A stretch of 64,000 bases of DNA from contig DEZI01000005.1 in NCBI GenBank assembly GCA_002364755.1, forward strand, positions 346,723 through 410,722, written 5' to 3'. The notes under the pieces were generated by a model, which made no database searches, was not told where the DNA came from, and saw nothing but the letters and a program-made list of their open reading frames with translations. Both the position numbers and the translations under genes were made by a program. This document shows, piece after piece, positions 54,918-63,964 of this stretch (position 1 is the first letter of the stretch; the number at the start of each line of letters is the position of its first letter). Origin of the DNA: Stenotrophomonas maltophilia (lineage in GTDB: Bacteria; Pseudomonadota; Gammaproteobacteria; Xanthomonadales; Xanthomonadaceae).

Positions 54918-56204
54918 ATGAAAATCACCGGGCGTAGCGCCGAGGCCATTTTCGACAGCATCCGTGAGGGCATTGGCAACGGCCAGTTGGCCGCGGGCAG
55001 CGTGCTGCCGCCGGTGCGGGAGCTGGCCGAGCAGCTGGGGGTGAACCGGAATACCGTGGCGGCCGCCTACAAGCGCCTGGACGGTGCTGGCCTGGCCAGC
55101 ACCGGGGGCCGCCGTGGCACGGTGGTGCGTGGGCCGGCACAGGCCATGGCTCGCGAGGGCAGCGCGCCGGGGCTGGCCCTGCACGACCTGGCCGGGGGCA
55201 ACCCGGACCCGCGGCTTCTTCCCACGCTGCGCGTTCAGGCCGCGGCCCCGCGGCTGTACGGGGCGGAGACGGTGGATGTGCGCATGCAGCGGCTGGCGCG
55301 CGCCTCGCTGGACCCGCATTGCCCGGCCGGCTATGCGCTGGAACTGACCCATGGGGCGGTGGATGGCATCGAGCGCCTGCTGGCGGCGTGGCTACTGGCG
55401 GGTGACCGTATCGCGATCGAGGATCCGTGCTTCCTCGGCAGTCTGAACGTGCTGGCCGCGGGCGGGCATGCGGCGCTGCCGGTGGCGGTGGACGCGCATG
55501 GCATGCAGGTGGAGGCGCTGCGTGCGGCGCTGGAGGCCGGTGCGCGTGCGGTGCTGCTGACCCCGCGTGCGCACAACCCCACCGGCGCCAGCCTGGATGC
55601 GAAGCGGGCGCGGGCGCTGCGGCAGCTGCTGGCCGGTTACCCGCAGGTGGCCGTGTTGATCGACGATCACTACGCGCTGCTTTCGCAGCAGCCCTACCAT
55701 TCCGTGCTTCCGGATGATGGCCGGCGCTGGGCGCTGCTGCGTTCGCTGTCCAAGGCGCTGGGGCCGGATCTGCGGCTGGCGTGGCTGGGCTGTGATGCTG
55801 CCACTGCCAGCGTGCTGCGCCTGCGTCTGGCGGCCGGCACCGGCTGGGTCAGCCACCTCCTGCAGGATGCGGCCAGCGCGGTGCTGGAATCGACGCCGCA
55901 ACGGACGAAGATCACCGCTGCGGGTGAGCGTTACCAGCAGCGCCTGCAGTCATTGCAGGAACTGCTGCGCGCGCGCGGATTGCAGACGCCGCTGCCGATG
56001 GAAGGCTTGAACCTGTGGCTGCCGCTGCCGGGTGACAGCCACGCGCAGGTACTTGCGCTGGCGGCACGTGGCTGGCATGTGCGTGGTGGTGAAGTGTTTG
56101 CGGTGGCGGCGCCGGCGCATGGCGTGCGCATCACCTGTGCGGCGCTGGGGGCGGCGGAGCTGCGCAGGCTGGCCGATGACCTGGCGGCCGTGTGCGGTGG
56201 GTAG
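54918..56204 (+). CDS. MocR-type regulator (GntR HTH plus aminotransferase fold), PtsJ-like
   Basis: A 428-residue transcription factor. Residues 5-75 are a GntR winged helix (LPPVRELAEQLGVNRNTVAAAY). Residues about 90-425 are a fold-type I aminotransferase-like domain with the PLP lysine Lys279 in LLRSLSKALGPDLRLAW, the NPTG block at 220 and Asp250. Such proteins sense PLP and control B6 or amine metabolism genes. Likeness to PtsJ plus divergence from yggS suggests PLP homeostasis. Direct repeats upstream are the likely operator. The stop codon lies within a GTAG repeat. Confidence 0.88.
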   Translation: MKITGRSAEAIFDSIREGIGNGQLAAGSVLPPVRELAEQLGVNRNTVAAAYKRLDGAGLASTGGRRGTVVRGPAQAMAREGSAPGLALHDLAGGNPDPRLLPTLRVQAAAPRLYGAETVDVRMQRLARASLDPHCPAGYALELTHGAVDGIERLLAAWLLAGDRIAIEDPCFLGSLNVLAAGGHAALPVAVDAHGMQVEALRAALEAGARAVLLTPRAHNPTGASLDAKRARALRQLLAGYPQVAVLIDDHYALLSQQPYHSVLPDDGRRWALLRSLSKALGPDLRLAWLGCDAATASVLRLRLAAGTGWVSHLLQDAASAVLESTPQRTKITAAGERYQQRLQSLQELLRARGLQTPLPMEGLNLWLPLPGDSHAQVLALAARGWHVRGGEVFAVAAPAHGVRITCAALGAAELRRLADDLAAVCGG

Positions 56205-56226
56205 AGTCGAGCAAGCTCGACTCTGC
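56201..56226. repeat. GTAG REP unit overlapping the MocR stop codon
   Basis: GTAGAGTCGAGCAAGCTCGA is a palindrome whose TAG is the stop of the MocR gene, the same situation as at the phaC stop. Confidence 0.8.
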
Positions 56227-56238
56227 AAGGGCGGGCGC

Positions 56239-56745
56239 TCAGGGCGCGGCGTTGGCGCCCGGTCGCACGTAGTAGGTCTGGCCGGTGTCATCCAGGAACA
56301 CCAGTTCCGGCTTGCCCTGCCATGAGGTGAGCATGGCGCCGGTGTTGTTCTGGTGCCGCACCATCAGGCTCGCGCCGCGATCGGGGTTGGCCACGACCTT
56401 GAACACTTCGGTGGTGCCACTGGCATCGTCCAAGGTGAGCAGGGCTTCGCCACCGCGGTCGCTGGTGCCGTAGCCGCCGCGTTCGGAGCCATCGGGTCCG
56501 AGCAGGATCATGCCTGAGAGTGCGGTGGCACGCGGGCCCTGCGGTCTGCCCTTGCTGAGCGGATCGGGCACGGGAGCGCCGAGGATGACGCGGGCCTGGC
56601 CCTTGTCATCGTGGATGACCAGGCCGCGGGCTTCGATCACCCGTTGCGGTGATTGGCTGTGGTGCAGGTTCCAGGCGGTCCAGCCGGAAACGAGCAGGGC
56701 GAGGGTCGACACCCCCAGGGTGGTCAGCATCAGTGCGCGGGCCAT
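56239..56745 (-). CDS. membrane-anchored protein of unknown function
   Basis: A 168-residue protein with one N-terminal helix (about residues 5-26, ending VSGWTAWNLHHS) that could be an uncleaved anchor, and a beta-rich outer part with repeated elements (ARGLVIHDDKGQARVILGAP, GMILLGPDGSERGGYG, ALLTLDDASGTTEVF). These resemble short beta repeats. GGAAGGA precedes the ATG at 56745. No known function. Confidence 0.7.
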   Translation of the reverse strand: MARALMLTTLGVSTLALLVSGWTAWNLHHSQSPQRVIEARGLVIHDDKGQARVILGAPVPDPLSKGRPQGPRATALSGMILLGPDGSERGGYGTSDRGGEALLTLDDASGTTEVFKVVANPDRGASLMVRHQNNTGAMLTSWQGKPELVFLDDTGQTYYVRPGANAAP

Positions 56746-56810
56746 CGTTCGTCCTTCCTTGGATGTGCCGACGATAGCGGATGCAAAAGCGGAAGGGTAG
56801 GGCCGCGCGG

Positions 56811-59800
56811 TCAATGGAAATCGCGGCTGTGGCTGCGCAGGCCCTGCAGCAGTTCATCCAGGCACAGCATGCGCTGCACGATTACATGCTGCACGCCATC
56901 GACGCGTTCCAGGCGGCCGTCGATCTGCATCAGCTGGGTATCGACCAGCACGCGGTGCTGGCGGTCGGCCACGTGCCGCCAGATCACGGCATTGACCATG
57001 CCGGTCTCGTCTTCCAGGGTGAGGAAGGTGACGCCGCTGGCGGTCTGCGGGCGCTGGCGCATGCGCACCAGGCCGGCGATGCGCACGCGGCGTCCATGCC
57101 CGTGGCCTGCCAGCTGCGCGGCGTCGAGGCAGCCACGGCTGCGCAACTGCGCGCGGAGGAAACTGATCGGATGGCGGCCGAGCGTAGTGCCGGTGCTGCG
57201 GTAATCGGCCTGCATGTCCTCCCACGCGCTGGGCAGCGGCAGGGCCACGCGGGCTTCGGTAGTGGCGCGGGCCTGGTCGAACAGCGGCAGCCGGTTTTCC
57301 ACGCCGGAAATATCCCAGCGTGCACGATGGCGGTGGCCGCTGAGCCCACGCAGCGCACCTGCATCGGCCAGCAGGCCCTGCTGGCGCCGGTCCAGCCCGG
57401 TGCGCTGGCAGAGATCGCCGACATCATCGAACGGGCGGCGCGCGCGTTCGCGCATCAGTGCCTGCACTGCCGTTTCGCTGCAGCCATCGATCAGGCGCAG
57501 GCCGAGCCGGATTGCCGCTGTTCCCTTGCTGAAATCCAGGGTGCAGTCCCAGTCGCTGTGGCGCACGTCTACCGGCAATACCGTGATGCCATGACGGCGT
57601 GCATCCTGCAGCAGCTGGTCGGGGCTGTAGAAACCCAGCGGCTGGCTGTTGATCAGGCTGGCGGTGAACGCGGCCGGGTAGTGGCACTTCAGCCAGCAGC
57701 TGGCATAGGTGAGCAGGGCGAAGCTGGCGGCATGGCTCTCGGGAAAGCCATAGCTGCCGAAGCCCTTGATCTGCTCGAACAGGCGTTCGCCGAATTCCAG
57801 GCTGTAGCCGCGGTCGAGCATGCCGGTCAACAGCTTCTCGCGATGTGGCTCCAGCCCGCCATGGCGTTTCCACGCGGCCATCGAGCGACGCAGTGCATCG
57901 GCTTCGCCGGCACTGTAGCCGGCGGCATCTACCGCCAGCTGCATCACCTGTTCCTGGAACAGCGGCACGCCCAGGGTGCGCGCGAACACGCGCTCCAGCT
58001 GGGGTGGATAGAGCGGGTTGTCCGGATCGTTCAGTGCCTCGGGGCCCTGTTCGCGCAGGATCCGCCGGCGCTCCAGGTAGGGGTGCACCATGTCGCCCTG
58101 GATCGGACCCGGGCGCACGATCGCCACTTCGATCACCAGGTCGTAGAAGGTGCGCGGCTGCATGCGTGGCAGCATCGCCATCTGCGCGCGCGATTCGATC
58201 TGGAACACGCCAATGGTTTCGGCGGCGCAGATCATGTCGTAGGTCGGGCCATCCTCGTCTGGAATCGCATCCATGCGCCCTTCGTGCAGGCCGTGCTGCT
58301 GCAGCATGGCCAGGCACTTGCGGATGGCGGTGAGCATGCCCAGCGCCAGGCAGTCGACCTTCATCAGGCCGGTGGCATCGAGGTCGTCCTTGTCCCACTG
58401 GATGACGGTGCGCCCGGCCATGGCTGCGTTCTCCACCGGGACCAGGGTGGACAGCGGGTGTTCGGAAATCACGAAACCACCCGGGTGCTGCGACAGGTGG
58501 CGGGGAAAGTCGATCAGCTCTTCGGTGAGTGACAGCAGGCGCCGCATCAGCGGCGTGTCCGGATCGAAGCCGCGTTCGCGCAGGGTGTCCGGCAGCGGGA
58601 TGTTGCCGCCCCAGTGGTCCATCGCCGCACCCAGCTCATTGACCTGGTCCATCGGCAGGCCGAGCGCGCGGGCGACATCACGGATCGCGCTGCGGCCGCG
58701 GTAGCTGATCGCCACGGCGGTGAGCGCGGCGCGCTCGCGGCCGTAGCGGTTGAACACGTACTGCAGCACTTCCTCGCGACGCTCGTGCTCGAAATCGATG
58801 TCGATATCCGGTGGCTCGTCGCGCTCATCGGAAATGAAACGCTCGAACAGCAGGTTGCTGCGCGCCGGGTCGATCTCTGTGACGCCGAGCACGAAGCACA
58901 CCGCCGAATTGGCCGCCGAGCCACGCCCCTGGCAGAGGATCTGCTGGCTGCGGGCGAAGCGCACGATGTCCTGCACGGTGAGGAAGTAGGAGGCGTAGTT
59001 CTTCTTGGCGATCAACGCCAGCTCGTGTTCGATCTGCGCGCGCTGCGCCGGCTGGATGCCTCTGGGCCAGCGCTCGGGAATGCCTTCTTCCACCAGTGCG
59101 CGCAGCCAGCTGTCCGGGGTCTGCCCGTCGGGCACCAGCTCGCGTGGATAGGTGTACTGCAGCTGGTCCAGGGTGAAGTGGCAGCGTTCGGCGATGCACA
59201 GGGTCTCGGCCAGCAACCCGGGGGGATACAGCTGGGCGAGCGCGCTGCGCGGGCGCAGGTGGCGCTCGCCGTTGGGGAACAGGCGCCAACCGGCTTCGGC
59301 CACGCTGCAGCGGTGGCGGATCGCGGTCAGCGTGTCCTGCAGGGCGCGGCGGCGGCGCACATGCATGTGCACGTCACCGCAGGCCACCAGCGGCAACGCG
59401 TGGCGTTCACCGAAGGCCTGCAGCTGCTGCAGGCGGCGCACGTCGTCGTGTTCGTGGTGCAGTTCCACCGCCAGCCACAGGCGGTCGTTGAAGCCGCTGC
59501 GCAGCAGCGGCAGGTGGCTGGCATCGGGCTGACGGTCCAGCCACAGGCACAGCAGGCCCTCGGCCAGGCCGTGCAGATCCTCGCGCACGCAGCGGTACTC
59601 GCCCTTGCCCGCGCGCCGCCGGCAGGTGGTGATCAGCTGGCACAGGCTGGCATAGGCGTTCTGGTCGGTGCACAGCAGGGCGATCTTCGGCCCATCCTCG
59701 ACCTGGAATTCGGCACCGATGACCAGCGCCACGCCGTGCGTTTTCGCCGCCTGCCAGGCACGCACGATGCCGGCCAGCGAGCACTCATCGGTGATCGCCA

Positions 59801-59921
59801 GGGCGCGGTAACCCTGGCCGGCGGCGCGCGCGAACAGCTCATCGGCGGTGGACGCGCCGCGTTGGAAACTGAAGGCCGACAAGCAGTGCAGTTCGGCATA
59901 TGCAGGGGCGATGGTGGTCAT
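56811..59921 (-). CDS. dnaE2: error-prone DNA polymerase DnaE2 (ImuC)
   Basis: Alpha-subunit-like polymerase used in damage-induced mutagenesis, 1,036 residues. An N-terminal PHP domain starts AYAELHCLSAFSFQRGAS. The polymerase core carries the catalytic Asp cluster in PPDIDIDFEHERREEV. A C-terminal OB-fold region follows with RVRIAGLVRMRQRPQTASGV. It lies in the standard order imuA-imuB-dnaE2, six bases after imuB. SOS control is expected through the LexA-like site before imuA. Confidence 0.96.
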   Translation of the reverse strand: MTTIAPAYAELHCLSAFSFQRGASTADELFARAAGQGYRALAITDECSLAGIVRAWQAAKTHGVALVIGAEFQVEDGPKIALLCTDQNAYASLCQLITTCRRRAGKGEYRCVREDLHGLAEGLLCLWLDRQPDASHLPLLRSGFNDRLWLAVELHHEHDDVRRLQQLQAFGERHALPLVACGDVHMHVRRRRALQDTLTAIRHRCSVAEAGWRLFPNGERHLRPRSALAQLYPPGLLAETLCIAERCHFTLDQLQYTYPRELVPDGQTPDSWLRALVEEGIPERWPRGIQPAQRAQIEHELALIAKKNYASYFLTVQDIVRFARSQQILCQGRGSAANSAVCFVLGVTEIDPARSNLLFERFISDERDEPPDIDIDFEHERREEVLQYVFNRYGRERAALTAVAISYRGRSAIRDVARALGLPMDQVNELGAAMDHWGGNIPLPDTLRERGFDPDTPLMRRLLSLTEELIDFPRHLSQHPGGFVISEHPLSTLVPVENAAMAGRTVIQWDKDDLDATGLMKVDCLALGMLTAIRKCLAMLQQHGLHEGRMDAIPDEDGPTYDMICAAETIGVFQIESRAQMAMLPRMQPRTFYDLVIEVAIVRPGPIQGDMVHPYLERRRILREQGPEALNDPDNPLYPPQLERVFARTLGVPLFQEQVMQLAVDAAGYSAGEADALRRSMAAWKRHGGLEPHREKLLTGMLDRGYSLEFGERLFEQIKGFGSYGFPESHAASFALLTYASCWLKCHYPAAFTASLINSQPLGFYSPDQLLQDARRHGITVLPVDVRHSDWDCTLDFSKGTAAIRLGLRLIDGCSETAVQALMRERARRPFDDVGDLCQRTGLDRRQQGLLADAGALRGLSGHRHRARWDISGVENRLPLFDQARATTEARVALPLPSAWEDMQADYRSTGTTLGRHPISFLRAQLRSRGCLDAAQLAGHGHGRRVRIAGLVRMRQRPQTASGVTFLTLEDETGMVNAVIWRHVADRQHRVLVDTQLMQIDGRLERVDGVQHVIVQRMLCLDELLQGLRSHSRDFH

Positions 59922-59927
59922 GGCGGT

Positions 59928-61337
59928 TCAACCGAACCAGCCGTGCAGCATCCACGGCGCATGCGGATCGTTGCGCGGGCGGAAGGCCCAGCCGCGCTGG
60001 CCGTGGGCGGTTTCCACCACGTAGTAATCGCGGCGCGCGTCGGCCTGGTCCCACCAGCCCGATTCGATCCGCTCCGGCCCGGCGACGATGCGCAGGCGTG
60101 GGTCACGCAGCGGTTGCGGCGTGTCCAGCAGCCAGCCGGGGCGCAGCGGCCAGTACGCCGGGGGCTTGGCCGCCGGCTGGGTGCCGCTGGCACATTCGGG
60201 GCGATGGTCGGCCTGCACCGCCAGCGGCTGCACGGCGTCATCGCCGAGGCGTGCGCGCAGGCGCTCGCGCAGCTGGGTCCACGGCATCGCCTGTGCCGGT
60301 CGGGTGTCGAACAGATCGCGCGCGGCCGGCACGAACGGCGGCAGGTGTTCGGCCTGCAGGCGCAGCGCCCGGCTGCCGGCGGGCAGGGCGAAGGCTTCCA
60401 TGCGGTTGCGGGCGATCTCGAACAGCAGCGCGGCATCGCGCTCGGGTGCCAGCAGGCCGACGGTCAGCACGCTGGCCGGCAGCAGGTCATGTTCGAAATA
60501 CAGGTCGAAGCGCTGCACGCCGCCATCGCGCGAACAGAGGAAGGCGGCCAGGTCCAGCAGCAGGCGGCGCAGCGGGAACAACAGGGCCTGGCTGGATTCG
60601 ATCTCGTACTCGAATTCGATGCGCGCATCGAAGCGGTCCGGGGGCTGGTAATAGCGCAGTGGCGGCACTGGCAGGCCACGCAGCGCGTCCAGCTGCTGCA
60701 GCACATCGGGGGCGAAGCGCCGGGCCAGGCTGTCGCGTGGCAGGTCGAGGGCGGCGCCCAGCGTGCGCAGGCCGGAGCGGCCGAGCACGGTGACCGCTTC
60801 GGCGGGCAGGCCGCAGCGCGACAAGGGCAGCTGCGCGAGCAGCGCCGGCAGCTGCAGCCTGTCGACGCCGAGGCCATCGTGCACGTTGGCCAGCACGCGT
60901 GCGGCATGCGGGGTGGGTGCGGCTACCAGGCGGTGGCGGAAGCCCAGCTCGTGCAGGCCATCGCGCAGGCGTTTCTCGATCTTCAGCCAGTCACCGAACA
61001 GGGCACGGCTGGCGCCGATTTCCAGCACCAGCGCATGCGGGAAATCGAGGCTGACCTGCGAGCTGTAGGCATAGGCCCAGCTGGCGAGCAGCTGGCGGGT
61101 GTGCTGTTCGGCGCTGGGATCGTAGTCGTGCAGCTGCATGTCCTGCACCAGCACCTGCGCGGCAGACAGCAGCATGCCCGGGCGCAGGCCGGCCGCGCGC
61201 GCCGCCGGACTGACCGCACGCAGCACGCGGCGCTGCGCCGGGCCCTGCAGCAGCACCAGCGGCCGCTGCGGGTCCGGCTGCAGGCGCAGCACGCTGTCCA
61301 GCGCCAGCTGCGGCAACAACAGGCAGGCCCAATGCAT
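59928..61337 (-). CDS. imuB: ImuB, Y-family polymerase-like mutasome protein
   Basis: A 469-residue Y-family relative that links the mutasome to the sliding clamp. The N-terminus MHWACLLLPQLALDSVLRLQ lacks the catalytic acidic residues of active DinB polymerases, as in other ImuB proteins. The middle keeps the Y-family helix-hairpin-helix area (RSGLRTLGAALDLPRDSLAR), and the C-terminal third is ImuB-specific, ending in a Trp-rich WAFRPRND. It begins nine bases after the imuA stop. Confidence 0.94.
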   Translation of the reverse strand: MHWACLLLPQLALDSVLRLQPDPQRPLVLLQGPAQRRVLRAVSPAARAAGLRPGMLLSAAQVLVQDMQLHDYDPSAEQHTRQLLASWAYAYSSQVSLDFPHALVLEIGASRALFGDWLKIEKRLRDGLHELGFRHRLVAAPTPHAARVLANVHDGLGVDRLQLPALLAQLPLSRCGLPAEAVTVLGRSGLRTLGAALDLPRDSLARRFAPDVLQQLDALRGLPVPPLRYYQPPDRFDARIEFEYEIESSQALLFPLRRLLLDLAAFLCSRDGGVQRFDLYFEHDLLPASVLTVGLLAPERDAALLFEIARNRMEAFALPAGSRALRLQAEHLPPFVPAARDLFDTRPAQAMPWTQLRERLRARLGDDAVQPLAVQADHRPECASGTQPAAKPPAYWPLRPGWLLDTPQPLRDPRLRIVAGPERIESGWWDQADARRDYYVVETAHGQRGWAFRPRNDPHAPWMLHGWFG

Positions 61338-61346
61338 GGCGCGGCC

Positions 61347-61967
61347 TCAGTGGGCGAGGGCCAGCGGCAGCGGTTGCGCCGGTGGCAGGCCGCCGCGGCA
61401 CTTCAGCACCCGTACCTGGCCGTGGTCGAGCTGCAGGCGCAGGCTGGCCGGGGAGGGATTGCGCGCGGCGCGCACGTCGCGGAACACGAAGCCCAGGCAC
61501 TGGCCGCTGTCGGCAGCGACCTGCAGGCGGCGCAGCGAACGGTCATCGGCCTGCTGCGGCTGCGGCCAGCACAGCACCGCGGCACAGGCCGCCGAGCGCA
61601 GGCATTGTTCGGCCGCCCACAGGGCCTGCTTCGGCGCGGCCTGGATGATCTGCAGCTGGGCCAGGTCGAGGCCGGCCGCGGCCCAGGCCGGGGCGTGCGG
61701 GCGATAGGGCGGGGCGACCAGCACGATCGGCCGGTCGCGCTGGCTCAGCCTGGCCAGCGCCGGCCAGACCAAGGCCAGCTCCCCCACCCCGGGGGCGTCC
61801 TGCAGCACCTCGCACAGGCCGCTGGCCGGCCAGCCGCCGCCGGGCAGGCGGGCATCCAGCGCCGGGTGGCCACTGGCCAGGTGGTCGCTGGCCGGCCCGG
61901 TGCGCGCCGCGCCACGCCACAGCTGGCGGCCGTCCAGCAGACGGTCGAGCGCGACGACGGCACCCAT
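61347..61967 (-). CDS. imuA: ImuA, RecA-like translesion accessory protein
   Basis: A 206-residue protein related to RecA/SulA that heads the mutagenesis cassette. The family block ALDARLPGGGWPASGLCEVL is present where RecA has its P-loop, but the Lys-Ser/Thr needed for ATP binding is missing, which is usual for short ImuA. RecA-like strands (IVLVAPPYRPHAPAWAAAGL) follow. The ATG at 61967 is preferred. A longer frame up to 62159 has no homology and crosses the LexA-like site. Confidence 0.88.
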   Translation of the reverse strand: MGAVVALDRLLDGRQLWRGAARTGPASDHLASGHPALDARLPGGGWPASGLCEVLQDAPGVGELALVWPALARLSQRDRPIVLVAPPYRPHAPAWAAAGLDLAQLQIIQAAPKQALWAAEQCLRSAACAAVLCWPQPQQADDRSLRRLQVAADSGQCLGFVFRDVRAARNPSPASLRLQLDHGQVRVLKCRGGLPPAQPLPLALAH

Positions 61968-62094
61968 CAGCCGGTCCTCCAGAGGAGGCGCCGGCCAGGC
62001 GGGAAGCGGCAGGAATGGGCGGGAACGGCTGGCATGGAGCGAGTATCGACGGGCCGGGATCAGGGGCTGAGACCGACATGCTACTCGCCTTGTG

Positions 62095-62108
62095 AGTAGA
62101 ATTACTAA
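62095..62108 (-). promoter_or_regulatory. LexA-like SOS box before imuA
   Basis: On the minus strand TTAGTAATTCTACT fits the Xanthomonadaceae LexA pattern TTAG-N6-TACT(A), with the last base C instead of A. CTACTC (62081-62086) and GAGTAG (62094-62099) form a second, overlapping palindrome. It is 128 bases upstream of imuA. Confidence 0.7.
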
Positions 62109-62128
62109 TGAAATTGGCGGGCTGGCCG

Positions 62129-62151
62129 GTAGATCCATGCCATGCGTGGAT
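62129..62151. repeat. GTAG REP unit, ATCCATGC variant
   Basis: GTAGATCCATGCCATGCGTG continuing to GAT, related to the units at 40619 and 63876. It lies between imuA and the hydroxylase gene. Confidence 0.75.
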
Positions 62152-62166
62152 GGGGTCATCGTGAAT

Positions 62167-62202
62167 GGGGTCAGAGCCCTTTCTGCGAAGGGGATCCGCC
62201 CC
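62167..62202. repeat. intergenic repeat starting GGGGTCAGAGCCC
   Basis: Inverted copy of the repeat at 15393-15432, with the same CCCTTTC and GGATCCGCCCC halves. It overlaps the likely upstream region of the hydroxylase gene. Confidence 0.6.
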
Positions 62203-62286
62203 CTCCGCCTGCGCCTTGCGCCGTTTGTTCAATCCCGGCCGGGGGCATGGCGACCACCCTGCAGGCCCCTTGCTCACGGCCTGCCG

Positions 62287-63177
62287 ATGAAACGCTGGAT
62301 TCTCCGCCTGTACGCCCCGTTGTTCCTGTCCGGCTTCGTTGCCGCCGCCATCGCCTGGGTCGGTCACCATCACGGCGACCCGCTGTGGCTGCTGCCCCTG
62401 CTGGCCGTCGCCATCGCCGTTTCCTTCGTGGCCGAACGCCTCTGGCCCTACGACCCGGCGTTCAACCACGACCACGGCGATCGCCTGCGTGACACCCTGC
62501 ACGCCGTGGTCAACGAAGGCCTGAACCTGCTGTCGATCGCGGCCGTCCCGCTGCTGGCGGCGGTCATTCCGTGGCAGGCGTGGCCGCAGCAGTGGCCGTT
62601 CGCGCTGCAGGTGCTGGTCGCCATCATCGCCGCCGATCTCGGCATCACCCTGGTGCACTACGCCAGCCACCGCATCGGCTGGCTGTGGCGGCTGCACGCG
62701 GTGCACCACAGCGTGACCCGCATGTACGGCTTCAACGGCCTGATGAAGCACCCGCTGCACCAGGCCGCCGAGGCGGTGGGCGGCGTGCTGCCGTTGCTGC
62801 TGCTGGGCCTGCCGTTGCCGGTGGCGGCGGTGCTGGCGTTCGCCATCGCCATCCAGCTGCTGCTGCAGCATTCCAACGTGGACATGCGCCCCGGCGTGCT
62901 CGGCCGGGTGATGGCCTGGGCGCGGCTGCACCGTTTCCACCACATGCGTTACGGCACCGCCGGCGACGTCAACTTCGGCCTGTTCCTGACCGTCTGGGAC
63001 CGCCTGCTGGGCACGGCCTTCGATGCGCCGGACTATCGTCTTGGGACGCGTGACCTCGGTATCGGCAGCCAGCCGGAGTATCCGCGCGGATATGCGGGGC
63101 AGTTGCTGGCACCGTTCCGCGCGCTGCCCCATGGGCAGGTACCCGAGGTGCCCGAAGGGCTGCGCCGCCGCCGTTGA
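62287..63177 (+). CDS. sterol desaturase/fatty acid hydroxylase family membrane protein
   Basis: A 296-residue integral membrane di-iron oxygenase. About six hydrophobic segments are visible. The His boxes are HYASH, HAVHHS and HRFHHMRYG, plus KHPLHQ, which together supply the metal ligands of this superfamily. Substrate (lipid, sterol-like or carotenoid) is unknown. The ATG at 62287 starts the first helix. Upstream codons in frame lie in repeats. It converges with an AraC regulator. Confidence 0.88.
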   Translation: MKRWILRLYAPLFLSGFVAAAIAWVGHHHGDPLWLLPLLAVAIAVSFVAERLWPYDPAFNHDHGDRLRDTLHAVVNEGLNLLSIAAVPLLAAVIPWQAWPQQWPFALQVLVAIIAADLGITLVHYASHRIGWLWRLHAVHHSVTRMYGFNGLMKHPLHQAAEAVGGVLPLLLLGLPLPVAAVLAFAIAIQLLLQHSNVDMRPGVLGRVMAWARLHRFHHMRYGTAGDVNFGLFLTVWDRLLGTAFDAPDYRLGTRDLGIGSQPEYPRGYAGQLLAPFRALPHGQVPEVPEGLRRRR

Positions 63178-63184
63178 GTGCGCC

Positions 63185-63865
63185 TCAGGCAGCGCGCAGC
63201 TGCAGGCCCTGCAGTTGCGCCGCACCGATGCCGAACATGCGCCGCAGGCTGCGCGACAGATGGGCCAGATCGGAGAAACCGGCGGCATGCGCGCTTTCGG
63301 TCAGGCTGTGCCCATGCAGGTGATGGGCCAGGGCGATGCGCAGCCGCTGCCACAGCACCCAGCCACGCAGGGTCACGGCGAGATCGGACTGGAAGCGCCG
63401 GTGCAGCTGGCTGGTGGACAGGTGCGCGGCCCCGGCGATGTCGGCGGCGGGCACCGGGCCGGGCAGGTGCTGGGCGATGCGCTCCAGCGCCACCTGCACG
63501 CGGCGGTCCAGCGGCTGCGCACGGCTCAGCTGCGGCAGGCGTTGCTGCAGGGCGGTGATGTCGGTAGGCAACGTGGGCAGCTGCTGCTGGATCTGTTCGA
63601 GATCAGCGTGAGCCGGTTCCAGGAACAGGGTGCAACCGTCCTGCGGCGCCGAGAGGATGGCGTGCGGCACGAAGGACGGCAGCCACAGGCGCTGGCCGTG
63701 CTGCGCCACGCCGTCGATCTCCACCTGCCAGTGCGCGCCATCGCTGAGCAGCAGCTGGTGGGCATAGTGGGCGTGCGTGCCGCTGCCAGCGGCATGGCCC
63801 CGCAGCAGGGCGGCGTGTGCATCCAGCAGCAGGGTGCCAGTCCAGGGCAGGGCGGGGTGGGGCAT
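63185..63865 (-). CDS. AraC-family transcriptional regulator
   Basis: A 226-residue regulator with an N-terminal cupin-like sensing part (HAHYAHQLLLSDGAHWQVEI, then RLWLPSFVPHAIL) and a C-terminal AraC domain (about 125-220) with ADIAGAAHLSTSQLHRRFQ and LTESAHAAGFSDLAHLSRSL. The ATG at 63865 starts the cupin part. Longer starts fall in a repeat. The ligand and target are unknown. Confidence 0.85.
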   Translation of the reverse strand: MPHPALPWTGTLLLDAHAALLRGHAAGSGTHAHYAHQLLLSDGAHWQVEIDGVAQHGQRLWLPSFVPHAILSAPQDGCTLFLEPAHADLEQIQQQLPTLPTDITALQQRLPQLSRAQPLDRRVQVALERIAQHLPGPVPAADIAGAAHLSTSQLHRRFQSDLAVTLRGWVLWQRLRIALAHHLHGHSLTESAHAAGFSDLAHLSRSLRRMFGIGAAQLQGLQLRAA

Positions 63866-63875
63866 GGGCGTAATT

Positions 63876-63964
63876 GTAGATCCACGCCATGCGTGGATGG
63901 ATCTCCACCGGAATCGAATATCTCGTGTTGACCTGAAAAGCATCCACGCATGGCGTGGATCTAC
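63876..63964. repeat. GTAG REP pair, ATCCACGC variant
   Basis: GTAGATCCACGCCATGCGTG on the left faces the inverted ACGCATGGCGTGGATCTAC on the right, about 45 bases apart. It lies upstream of the AraC gene. Nothing else is recognisable to the window end. Confidence 0.85.

Noticed and set aside
58614..62099. Open frame of over 1,100 codons on the plus strand opposite dnaE2, imuB and imuA
   Set aside because: It mirrors three well-recognised genes, has no family likeness, and arises from GC-rich third positions.
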